From NCBI GenBank assembly GCA_900472485.1, contig UCII01000002.1, positions 1-64,000 of the forward strand: 64,000 nucleotides of DNA, in the 5' to 3' direction. Origin of the DNA: Hyphomicrobiales bacterium. Its GTDB lineage: Bacteria > Pseudomonadota > Alphaproteobacteria > Rhizobiales > Rhizobiaceae. Shown piece by piece: positions 40,936 to 48,922 of the stretch; position 1 is the stretch's first letter; every line of letters starts with the position of its first letter. A program made the position numbers and the translations under genes. A model generated the notes under the pieces. It did not search any database. It had not been told where the DNA came from and saw only the letters and a list, made by a program, of their open reading frames with translations.

Positions 40936-42561
40936 ATGGGCATCAAAGCCAATTTCAAGGCGGCAAGTTTACTGACCGTGTGGCTACTGGCGGCGCCGGT
41001 GGCATTCGCCGATGACCAGCCGGTCAAAGGCGGCACGCTGATTTATCTCGAGCAGCAGGCGCATACGAACCTCTACCCGCCGGCCGGTGGTTTCTATCCG
41101 AACGGCGGCATCCTCAACCAGATCACCGACAAGCTGACCTATCAGAACCCGAAGACGCTCGATATCGAGCCGTGGATTGCCGAATCCTGGGCAGTGAACG
41201 ATGCGGCGACGGAATATACGTTCAAGATCCGTAAAGGCGTGAGTTTTTCCGACGGCACCCCGCTCGATGCCAATGCCGTCGCCAAGAATTATGATACGTT
41301 CGGCCTTGGCAACAAGGAGCTGAAACAGCCGGTTTCGGAAGTCATCAACAACTACGATCACAGCGAAGTCGTCGATCCCTATACGGTCAAGTTCTACTTC
41401 AAGAAATCATCTCCGGGTTTTCTGCAGGGAACGTCCGTCATCGGGTCCGGCCTAGTCTCGTTGAAGACGCTGGCGCTGTCCTTCGACCAGCTCGGCGATG
41501 CGACCAAGATCATCGGGTCCGGCCCCTTTGTCGTCGAAAGCGAGACGCTCGGCAAGCAGCTCTCGCTGAAGGCGCGGACGGACTACAACTGGGGTCCAAG
41601 CAAGCTGGCGCATCAGGGCCGAGCCTATCTGGATGGCATCAAGTACATCATCACCGGCGAGGACAGCGTGCGCATCGGTGCATTGCTTTCCGGCCAGGCC
41701 GATTTCATCCGTCAGCTGCAGGCCTATGACGAGAAGCAGGTGAGCGATCAGAGTTTCGCGATCTATGCGGCTCCGACCCGCGGCGTGAACGATAGCGTCG
41801 CCTTCCGGCCGGACAATTCGCTCGTTGCCGATCTCAAGGTTCGTCAGGCGCTCCTTCATGCGACCAACAACAAGGAAATCGTCGACACGCTGTTTTCGGC
41901 AAATTATCCGCAGGCGAAATCGGTTATTTCGTCGGCTGCGGCCGGCTACACGGATCTGTCGTCGAAGTTGACCTACGATCCGGCTCTTGCTGAAAAGCTT
42001 CTGGACGAGGCAGGCTGGAAGAAGGGCGCGAGCGGCGTTCGTGAAAAGGATGGCAAGCCGCTTTCGCTTGCCGTCTACGAATCCTTGCCTCAGCCCCAGA
42101 ACAAGGCCGTGCTGCAACTCGTCGCGCAGCAATGGGCCAAGCTCGGCGTCAAGCTGCAGGTTCTTGCCGGAACCTCGGGAAATCTGGTGACCGACAACGT
42201 CGATCCGGCAAAGACGCCGTTGGTCGTCGCCGAAGTCGGCCGTGCCGATCCCGATGTCATCAAGAGCCAATTCTACCCCAAGAACCGCGATGCCCTGCTG
42301 CAAAAGGGCGGCCTCAATCCCAAGGCGACCTTCTTGGATGACAAGCTGAACGGCATCCTGGAAGCCGTCGCCTCCGAGACGGATCGCGACAAGCGACTGG
42401 CGGCGGCCAAGGCGGCACAGGAATATCTGCTCGATCAGGCCTACGTCATCCCCTTCTTCGAGGAGCCGCAGGTCTTTGCCGGCGCGCCTTACGTGAAGGG
42501 AATTGCATTCGAGGCCGTGGGACGCCCATCCTTCTACAGCACCTGGCTTGCTGAACATTGA
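40936..42561 (+). CDS. ABC transporter substrate-binding protein, family 5 (cassette 2, KPN_01854-like)
   Basis: A 541-residue periplasmic binding protein with a Sec signal (ASLLTVWLLAAPVAFADDQP). The family 5 core is VSFSDGTPLDANAVAKNYD. It matches the 21955 product over most of its length. Gene order binding protein, permeases, ATPase, luciferase-like enzyme and CMD/AhpD pair is the one I recall from Klebsiella KPN_01854-01858 and Agrobacterium Avi_7169-7170. The ligand of that system is not, to my knowledge, established. Operator site 6 is just upstream. Confidence 0.92.
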   Translation: MGIKANFKAASLLTVWLLAAPVAFADDQPVKGGTLIYLEQQAHTNLYPPAGGFYPNGGILNQITDKLTYQNPKTLDIEPWIAESWAVNDAATEYTFKIRKGVSFSDGTPLDANAVAKNYDTFGLGNKELKQPVSEVINNYDHSEVVDPYTVKFYFKKSSPGFLQGTSVIGSGLVSLKTLALSFDQLGDATKIIGSGPFVVESETLGKQLSLKARTDYNWGPSKLAHQGRAYLDGIKYIITGEDSVRIGALLSGQADFIRQLQAYDEKQVSDQSFAIYAAPTRGVNDSVAFRPDNSLVADLKVRQALLHATNNKEIVDTLFSANYPQAKSVISSAAAGYTDLSSKLTYDPALAEKLLDEAGWKKGASGVREKDGKPLSLAVYESLPQPQNKAVLQLVAQQWAKLGVKLQVLAGTSGNLVTDNVDPAKTPLVVAEVGRADPDVIKSQFYPKNRDALLQKGGLNPKATFLDDKLNGILEAVASETDRDKRLAAAKAAQEYLLDQAYVIPFFEEPQVFAGAPYVKGIAFEAVGRPSFYSTWLAEH

Positions 42562-42572
42562 TGAAAAGGGCT

Positions 42573-42593
42573 GGCCCGGCGTGGTGCCGGGCC
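42573..42593 (+). terminator. hairpin between binding-protein and permease genes
   Basis: GGCCCGGC (42573-42580) and GCCGGGCC (42586-42593) form a perfect 8-bp GC stem with loop GTGGT, 12 bases after the binding-protein stop. Followed by CTCCTT, with no T run. It probably lowers read-through or protects the upstream mRNA so that the binding protein is made in excess. Confidence 0.55.
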
Positions 42594-42620
42594 CTCCTTA
42601 TGCGAAGACATGGTAGTGGC

Positions 42621-43562
42621 ATGGCAAGATACATATTATCGAGGCTCGGGCAGGCACTGTTCGTCTTATGGGCGGCTTTCACCGTTTCGTTCGTATTGCT
42701 GCAGTCGCTGCCAGGCGATGCGGTGCTGATCAAATTCCAGAACCCGGATTACGGATTGAGCCCCGAGCAGCTTGCCGACATTAGGGCGGCTTATGGTGCC
42801 GACGGATCGTTCCTGCATCAATATCTCCATGCCGTCTGGAATTTCCTGACGGGTGATTTCGGCTATTCCCTACAGGCTGGCGTTCCGGTGAGCTCGTTGC
42901 TTGCCACCAACCTGCCACCGTCCCTTCTGCTTGCGGCATCGGGATTTGCGGTGGCGGCGCTTCTCGCCGTTCTGATCGCAATTGCCTGCAACCTCTCCGG
43001 TCTTGCCTGGCTGCGTGGCCTGATCCAATCCATTCCGTCGCTCTTCATATCGGTGCCGACCTTCTGGCTCGGCATCATGCTCATTCAGATATTTTCCTTT
43101 CGGCTCCGCCTCGTGCCGGTCATCAATCCGGGGCCCTGGGAAGGTCTTTTCTTGCCCATCCTGACCGTCGCGGTGCCGATTTCCGCGCCGCTGGCGCAAA
43201 TCTTGCTGAAGAACATAGATGAGGTCCTGACGAGGCCATTCGTGCCCGTGGCGCGAGCCAAAGGCCTCTCTCATGCCAAGGTCCTTTGGCGGCACGTCGC
43301 CAAGAACACGCTGCTGCCGGTTTTAACCGTTGCCGGATTGCTATTCGGGGAGCTGATCGCCAGCGCGGTCATCACCGAAACGGTCTTTGGTCTCAATGGT
43401 ATTGGCGGGCTAACGAAACAGGCCGTCGACAGCCAGGATGTTGCCGTTCTTCAAGCGATCGTCGTCATTGCCGCGACCGCTTTCGTCGTCATCAACCTCG
43501 TGGTCGATCTTCTCTATCCCGTGCTCGATCCGCGGCTGAAGACCAAGCTGGGAGCCGCATGA
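42621..43562 (+). CDS. ABC transporter permease, DppB-type (cassette 2)
   Basis: A DppB-type permease of 313 residues when started at 42621 (MARYILSRLGQALFVLWAAF). The frame opens at 42558, but that ATG precedes the intergenic hairpin and overlaps the previous gene, so it is unlikely. Hallmarks are LQSLPGDAVLIKFQNPDYGL and the EAA loop VPVARAKGLSHAKVLWRHVAKN, then ETVFGLNGIGGLTKQAVDSQD. It partners with the permease at 43559, with which it shares an ATGA overlap. Confidence 0.92.
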   Translation: MARYILSRLGQALFVLWAAFTVSFVLLQSLPGDAVLIKFQNPDYGLSPEQLADIRAAYGADGSFLHQYLHAVWNFLTGDFGYSLQAGVPVSSLLATNLPPSLLLAASGFAVAALLAVLIAIACNLSGLAWLRGLIQSIPSLFISVPTFWLGIMLIQIFSFRLRLVPVINPGPWEGLFLPILTVAVPISAPLAQILLKNIDEVLTRPFVPVARAKGLSHAKVLWRHVAKNTLLPVLTVAGLLFGELIASAVITETVFGLNGIGGLTKQAVDSQDVAVLQAIVVIAATAFVVINLVVDLLYPVLDPRLKTKLGAA

Positions 43563-44479
43563 TGGCAACGATCGAAACCGCCCGGCATCATGCAGACCTC
43601 GATGCGTCCGACCGGCAAGTCAGCGTATCGCCCGCGTCGCTCCAGACCGATGCTCATGAGAACACTGGGACTGTCGGGCGTTTTTCCCGCATTCAGCCTG
43701 GTCTCTTCCTTGCGTGCCTTATCCTCGCGCTGGCTATCCTTTGGGCACTCGTCCCCAGTCTCTTTACGATCTACGACCCTGTCCAGGGCTTGCCCGGGCA
43801 ACATCTACGACCGCCCAGTGCCACCCATCTCCTGGGCACGGATTCGCTCGGGCGGGATCTCTATGCCCGCATCGTCTATGGCGCGATTCACTCGCTATCG
43901 GGCGCGCTCGCGGCCGTTGGCATCGCGCTTGTAGCCGGCACGGCGCTCGGCGTGCTTGCCGGATCATTCGGCGGCAGGATCGAGACGGTCATCATGAGGC
44001 TGGTCGATGTCATGCTGTCGATACCGGATCTTCTCTTGTCGCTCAGCATCATCGTTCTACTCGGTTTCGGCACCGTCAATGCCGCGATCGCCGTCGGCTG
44101 CACGCTGATCGCCAAGTTTGCCCGATTGGTTCGCTCCGAAGTCGTCACCGTGCGCCAAAGCGAATATGTCGAGGCCGCTTTCGGCAGCGGCGGGACATTC
44201 CTCAAGGTGCTCTGGCGTCACATCCTGCCGAATTCACTGACCTCGGTAATCGCCTTTGCGGCACTTCAGGCCGGCTGGGCGATCCTGCAGCTCGCGACGC
44301 TCGGCTTTCTCGGCTATGGCGCGCCGCCGCCGACACCGGAATGGGGCCTGCTGATTGCCGAGGGACGCAATTATATCGCAACTGCCTGGTGGCTGACGGC
44401 CGCACCCGGTCTTGTCGTCGTCCTGGTGGTTATTTCCATCAATCGCATCAGCCGGGCAATCGGGAGCATCGGGAAATGA
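43559..44479 (+). CDS. ABC transporter permease, DppC-type (cassette 2)
   Basis: A DppC-type permease of 306 residues. An unusual N-terminal tail of ~45 residues before the first membrane segment is likely cytoplasmic. The family block is PPSATHLLGTDSLGRDLYAR, and the EAA loop is EAAFGSGGTFLKVLWRHILPNS. It is coupled by ATGA overlaps to the permease before it and the ATPase after it. A much longer frame exists from 43286 but is not supported. Confidence 0.92.
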   Translation: MMATIETARHHADLDASDRQVSVSPASLQTDAHENTGTVGRFSRIQPGLFLACLILALAILWALVPSLFTIYDPVQGLPGQHLRPPSATHLLGTDSLGRDLYARIVYGAIHSLSGALAAVGIALVAGTALGVLAGSFGGRIETVIMRLVDVMLSIPDLLLSLSIIVLLGFGTVNAAIAVGCTLIAKFARLVRSEVVTVRQSEYVEAAFGSGGTFLKVLWRHILPNSLTSVIAFAALQAGWAILQLATLGFLGYGAPPPTPEWGLLIAEGRNYIATAWWLTAAPGLVVVLVVISINRISRAIGSIGK

Positions 44480-46155
44480 CGGCTCCAATCATTGAAACAA
44501 TTGCGGAAAAGGGTGCGCCGATCCTCGATGTGGTGGGCCTCAGCGTTGCCTATCGCGACAGGAGCGGCCAGCGCACGGTTGTTCACGATATCGATTTTCA
44601 GGTTCGCGCCGGCGAAGTGGTCGCCCTCGTCGGCGAATCCGGTTCCGGCAAAAGCTCCACGGCACAGGCGCTGATCGGCCTTCTGCCCGAAGGTGGCCTT
44701 CTCCAGCAGGGAACCATCCGCCTGAATGGCCAGGATATTGCCCGCTGGCCACAAAAGCGGCTGGATGGCATTCGCGGGTCCATCATCAGTCTCGTGCCGC
44801 AGGATCCGGGCAATTCGCTCAATCCGGTGAGGACGATCGGCGAACAGGTCGCCGAAATCCTGACGGTGCATGGCAGGGCCTCCGGAGCGGCTGCTCGCGT
44901 TCAAGCGATCGAATTGCTGGAACGTGTCGGCCTCAGCCAGCCTCAATTGCGTGCCGGGCAATATCCGCACGAGCTCTCCGGCGGCATGCGCCAGCGCGTG
45001 TTGATCGCCATCGCCATTGCGCTGAAACCTTCGCTGATCATCGCCGACGAACCCACCAGTGCCCTGGATGTCACGGTGCAGAGGCACATTCTCGATCTGA
45101 TCGACGATCTGAGACGGGAATATGGCACGGCGGTCCTTCTGGTGACCCACGACCTCGGGGTCGCTGCCGATCGATCCGACAGGCTGATCGTCCTGCAGCA
45201 CGGCCGCATCCAAGAGCAGGGACGCACGGCCGATATCCTCGCAAACCCGCAAAGCAACTATACGCGCCGTCTGCTTGCCGACGCGCCATCGTTGAATGCG
45301 CGGCCTAAGGCCTCGCTGGCACACCCGGTTGCATCCGTCGCGCCCGCCGACGACATCGTTGTGGTCGATAGGCTGGTGCAGGATTTCGGTGCCGGTAGCA
45401 GCGGCAGTTTCAGGGCGGTCGACGATGTTTCTTTTCGTGTTCGCCGCGGCAGCACCCACGCAGTCGTCGGTGAATCCGGCTCCGGCAAGACGACGACGAT
45501 AAGGATCGTTTCCGCCTTTCAGAAGCCGACTTCGGGTCAGGTGCTGATCGACGGGCTCGACCTGGCTTCGTTGCGCGGCGAAGCGTTGAGGCTGCTGCGC
45601 AAGAAGATCCAACTCGTCTATCAAAATCCCTATGCTTCGCTCGATCCGCGCCAGACGATCGAAAGGATTGTGGAGGAGCCGCTGTTGAATTTCGAACGGC
45701 TGCGCCGGCGTGAGCGATTGGCGAAGGTGGCGGCCACTCTCGACAAGGTCAGGCTGCCAGCCGACCTGTCGCAACGTCGGCCGCATGCTCTTTCGGGAGG
45801 GCAGCGCCAGCGCGTCGCGATTGCACGCGCGCTGGTGCTCGACCCGCAGATCCTGGTGCTCGATGAGGCTGTCTCCGCACTTGACGTAACGGTACAGGCG
45901 CAGATCCTCGATCTCTTGGGCGAGTTGCAGCGTGAGCTTGGGCTGACTTATCTGTTCGTCTCCCATGATCTCGCCGTCGTGCGACAGATCGCGGACACTG
46001 TCTCGGTGCTGAACGCCGGGCAGCTGGTCGAGACCGGGCGCGTCGAAGACGTCTTTTCCAATCCCAAGAGCCCGTACACGCGCGAACTGATTGACGCGGT
46101 GCCAGGCAAGAAGTTTCCGCGAGCGACAGCGCCCGCCCTTATCAGTGCAGGATGA
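44476..46155 (+). CDS. ABC transporter, fused double ATPase (cassette 2)
   Basis: A 559-residue protein with two ABC domains. Domain 1 has GESGSGKSS, LSGGMRQRVLIAIAI and [12 protein letters not shown]. Domain 2 has GESGSGKTT, LSGGQRQRVAIARAL and ILVLDEAVSALD, in which the usual P-T after E is replaced by A-V. Walker B itself is intact. The start at 44476 overlaps the permease stop. The remainder of the frame to 43714 is noise in another gene. Paralogue of the 18355 product. Confidence 0.9.
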   Translation: MTAPIIETIAEKGAPILDVVGLSVAYRDRSGQRTVVHDIDFQVRAGEVVALVGESGSGKSSTAQALIGLLPEGGLLQQGTIRLNGQDIARWPQKRLDGIRGSIISLVPQDPGNSLNPVRTIGEQVAEILTVHGRASGAAARVQAIELLERVGLSQPQLRAGQYPHELSGGMRQRVLIAIAIALKPSLIIADEPTSALDVTVQRHILDLIDDLRREYGTAVLLVTHDLGVAADRSDRLIVLQHGRIQEQGRTADILANPQSNYTRRLLADAPSLNARPKASLAHPVASVAPADDIVVVDRLVQDFGAGSSGSFRAVDDVSFRVRRGSTHAVVGESGSGKTTTIRIVSAFQKPTSGQVLIDGLDLASLRGEALRLLRKKIQLVYQNPYASLDPRQTIERIVEEPLLNFERLRRRERLAKVAATLDKVRLPADLSQRRPHALSGGQRQRVAIARALVLDPQILVLDEAVSALDVTVQAQILDLLGELQRELGLTYLFVSHDLAVVRQIADTVSVLNAGQLVETGRVEDVFSNPKSPYTRELIDAVPGKKFPRATAPALISAG

Positions 46156-46159
46156 TCCC

Positions 46160-47209
46160 ATGAGTACGCCAACATTACCGAAGCGACTGGGCTTCTTCAG
46201 TCGGGTCCTGGATCAGGTGGATGCCGGAACCCGTTACAGGCTTGTTGCCGAGCAGATCATTCATGCCGAAAAACATGGCTTCGACACGGCCTGGGTGGCG
46301 CAGCATCACTTCAATGGAGACGAAGGCGGCTTGCCTGCGCCATTGGTGTTTCTCGCCGCTCTGGCCCCGCAGACCTCTCGTATCCGTTTGGGGACGGGTG
46401 TCATCACGTTGCCGATGGAGGACGCGGTGCGGGTCGCTGAAGATACAGCCGTGCTCGACAGCCTGCTTGATGGGCGGCTGGAGGTCGGCTTCGGAACGGG
46501 CGGCACTCCGCAGGCCTTCCTTCCCTTCGGCCTGGAAAGCAGCCAGCGCACGGAGGTCTATGGCAATCATCTTGCTCTCGTGCGCGATGCTTGGGCGGGC
46601 GGAGAGCTTGCAGGCGGCAACCGCCTCTATCCGGCAGCGCCGCATTTGCGCGACCATGTGTGGCAGGCGACATTTTCCGTTGGCGGCGGCTTGCGTGCCG
46701 GCCGCGATGGCGACGGGTTGATGTTGTCGCGCACACAGCCTCGGCCGGTCGAGACGCCGCACGCCAAGCTTTGGGATCTGCAGAACCCGATCATCGATGC
46801 CTATCTGTCAGCGCTGCCGGCCGGACGGCAGCCGCGAATATTGGGTTCGCGGAGCCTCTTTGTCGCCGACAGCAGAAAAGAAGCCCTTCATTTTGCCGAC
46901 ATTGGCCTGAGGCGGATCGCCGAACACTTCAAGGCGGCGGGCTTTGTGATTCCAGGCGAAACCACGGCTGATTTGATTGGAGCCTTCGATGTTCACGTCG
47001 GCACCCCCGACGACGTTATCGCGTCGCTTCAAGCAGACACGGCATTGGCGCGGGTCACGGACCTGGTCTTTCAAGTGCATTCCGTCGATCCGCCGCATGA
47101 ATATATCCTGCGCTCGCTGGAACTGACGGCCGCTCATGTCGCCCCAGCGCTTGGTTGGGTGCAACAGCGCCCCACCGGAAATGAACGCCGCTTGGCGGCG
47201 CAAGTCTAA
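46160..47209 (+). CDS. luciferase-like FMN-dependent monooxygenase (cassette 2, KPN_01858-like)
   Basis: A 349-residue luciferase-fold enzyme. Blocks are RLGFFSRVLDQVDAGTRYRL, FDTAWVAQHHFNGDEGGLPA, LGTGVITLPMEDAVRVAEDT and LEVGFGTGGTP. These match the FMN-dependent monooxygenases that accompany this transporter type. It starts four bases after the ATPase stop. It presumably oxidises the imported compound using reduced FMN from an unlinked reductase. Paralogue of the 17267 product. Confidence 0.88.
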   Translation: MSTPTLPKRLGFFSRVLDQVDAGTRYRLVAEQIIHAEKHGFDTAWVAQHHFNGDEGGLPAPLVFLAALAPQTSRIRLGTGVITLPMEDAVRVAEDTAVLDSLLDGRLEVGFGTGGTPQAFLPFGLESSQRTEVYGNHLALVRDAWAGGELAGGNRLYPAAPHLRDHVWQATFSVGGGLRAGRDGDGLMLSRTQPRPVETPHAKLWDLQNPIIDAYLSALPAGRQPRILGSRSLFVADSRKEALHFADIGLRRIAEHFKAAGFVIPGETTADLIGAFDVHVGTPDDVIASLQADTALARVTDLVFQVHSVDPPHEYILRSLELTAAHVAPALGWVQQRPTGNERRLAAQV

Positions 47210-47238
47210 TAGCAGCATCCGAAGAGAAGGCATCGACC

Positions 47239-47868
47239 ATGACTTTGCAGACCAGAGACGTCATCGATTTCCTTGCAGGAATAGATCCTGGTTCCGATCT
47301 TGACGGCCTTCGGGCACACCGGCCCGAGACGCGCCTCAATGCTCAAAAGAGCTATGAAGCTCTTTTCGAGCCCGAGCATTGGGGAAGCGTGACCCCGGCG
47401 GAGCGCTTTGCCGTCGCCGCCTTTGTCGCCGGCCTCCACAAGGCCCCGGAGATCGCGAATTTTTATTCTTCCAAGTTGCGGGATGAGGCGCATGGTCCCG
47501 AGCTCGTCGCCGTCATCGATGCGGAGCTGGAGGCCGGCGATACAACCGGCCCTTACGGCCATTATCCGGCTGGCCCGCTTTCCCGCGAGGACCGGCCGGG
47601 CCTCGTCTATCAGGTTTCGGGCGAAAGCCGGAAACTTCTGGACCTGAAGCTCAGTGCGGCGCTCGAACACAGCCATCTTCTGGTCTTCCGACCGAGGGAG
47701 GCAAGCGCTGCGGCGCTGCAGAAGCTGCTAGACGCCGGCTGGACGACCACAGGCATCGTTACCTTGTCGCAGCTGGTCGCATTTCTCGCGTTTCAGATCA
47801 GGGTCATCGTTGGGCTGAGGGCGCTCGCGAAGAGCTCGGCCAATATCGGACAGGTCGCGCACGCCTAA
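47239..47868 (+). CDS. CMD-domain protein, Avi_7170-type
   Basis: A 209-residue protein with a carboxymuconolactone-decarboxylase-like helical fold but no CXXC pair. ALEHSHLLVFRPREASAAAL and GWTTTGIVTLSQLVAFLAFQ are the conserved blocks. It resembles the CMD protein that is always paired with an AhpD-like protein in this transporter system. It follows the luciferase-like gene by 29 bases. It may form a complex with the AhpD-type protein downstream. The role is unknown. Confidence 0.8.
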   Translation: MTLQTRDVIDFLAGIDPGSDLDGLRAHRPETRLNAQKSYEALFEPEHWGSVTPAERFAVAAFVAGLHKAPEIANFYSSKLRDEAHGPELVAVIDAELEAGDTTGPYGHYPAGPLSREDRPGLVYQVSGESRKLLDLKLSAALEHSHLLVFRPREASAAALQKLLDAGWTTTGIVTLSQLVAFLAFQIRVIVGLRALAKSSANIGQVAHA

Positions 47869-47891
47869 TCGCACGAACAAGGAATCCTTTC

Positions 47892-48494
47892 ATGACCGAA
47901 ACCGTCATTCACCCAGAAATCGCAGACCGGCCAAGTGTTTTTACCCAAGCTGAAATCGGCTGGACGCCCTGGCTGCAACCAGTTGACGAAGCCGATCTGA
48001 CCGAGCGTCACTGGGCAGGCCTTGTGGATGCATCCCGCGCGAAGTCGCCATACTTCATGTTGCTGGTACGCGATCCCGACATTCTCCAGGCCCGCACCAA
48101 GACGGACAAGGATATCTTCTACAATGTCTCGGCCGGCCTTCCTCGTGCCGAACGAGAGCTTGCCGCCACGGCGGCATCTCGGGCGAATGGCTGTATTTTT
48201 TGCGCATCGGTCCATTCTCGCTTCGCCTCCCATCATTCCAAGCGGACGGATGACGTGCAGCGTCTGCTGGATGATGGGCTTCAGGCGGATCTTGGCAGCC
48301 GCTGGGATGCTATTGTCGAAGCTTCAGCCGCGCTGACAGCCACACCATCGCAATTCGGACCTGACGAAATCAGTAGGTTGCGCGAGGAGGGCCTGAATGA
48401 TCTGGAAATTGCCGACGTGATCCATGGGGCTGCCTTTTTCAACTGGGCAAACCGGTTGATGCTCTCGCTTGGCGAGCCAACGCCAGCGGCCTGA
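47892..48494 (+). CDS. AhpD-fold peroxidase-like protein, Avi_7169-type
   Basis: A 200-residue alkylhydroperoxidase-like protein. The active-site motif CIFCASVH fits C-x-x-C-x-x-x-H of AhpD, so a redox-active cysteine pair and general base are present. It follows the CMD protein by 23 bases and is the last gene of cassette 2. Expected function is removal of peroxide formed by the flavin monooxygenase, or a thiol-redox step with the CMD partner. Confidence 0.87.
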   Translation: MTETVIHPEIADRPSVFTQAEIGWTPWLQPVDEADLTERHWAGLVDASRAKSPYFMLLVRDPDILQARTKTDKDIFYNVSAGLPRAERELAATAASRANGCIFCASVHSRFASHHSKRTDDVQRLLDDGLQADLGSRWDAIVEASAALTATPSQFGPDEISRLREEGLNDLEIADVIHGAAFFNWANRLMLSLGEPTPAA

Positions 48495-48922
48495 AGCCGA
48501 CGCTGTCGACCTCGAGTGATTGGCTAAATCCTGCTGGATGTCTGATTGAGGATCAGCGGTAGCCGGGCGAAGCCATCAGGAAGATAACTCCGCCCAGGCA
48601 TTCGCTTGCTGCCGCGATCAAGCCACGTCGCTCAACTGGCCATTTTGAAAATCGACGAACAGGACGGCGATGGTTCGATGAGCCAGCCGGGCAGCTGGCC
48701 GCCTTCCGATGACAGCGTGCTGTTGGGGAAGATTGATCGGGGCAGCGACACAAAAACTCTCGCAACTTATTTCTGTACGCCTTGACGCCAAAACAAAGTT
48801 ACTTAATCTAAATCTGGGCTATGCGATCCGCTGGGAGGAGAGGGGCGCGGGGCCGGCGACCAACTTGCGCTGATATGTTCTCTCCTCCGCCGTCAGTTGC
48901 CGATTTTCCGATAGGACCCGCC
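48495..48922. other. intergenic region before the alpha-mannosidase
   Basis: No supported gene. Frames here lack starts or motifs. A frame on the plus strand opening at 48821 runs into the mannosidase gene but is not supported as its N terminus. The AT-rich part around 48790-48815 is a likely promoter for the mannosidase. Confidence 0.45.
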
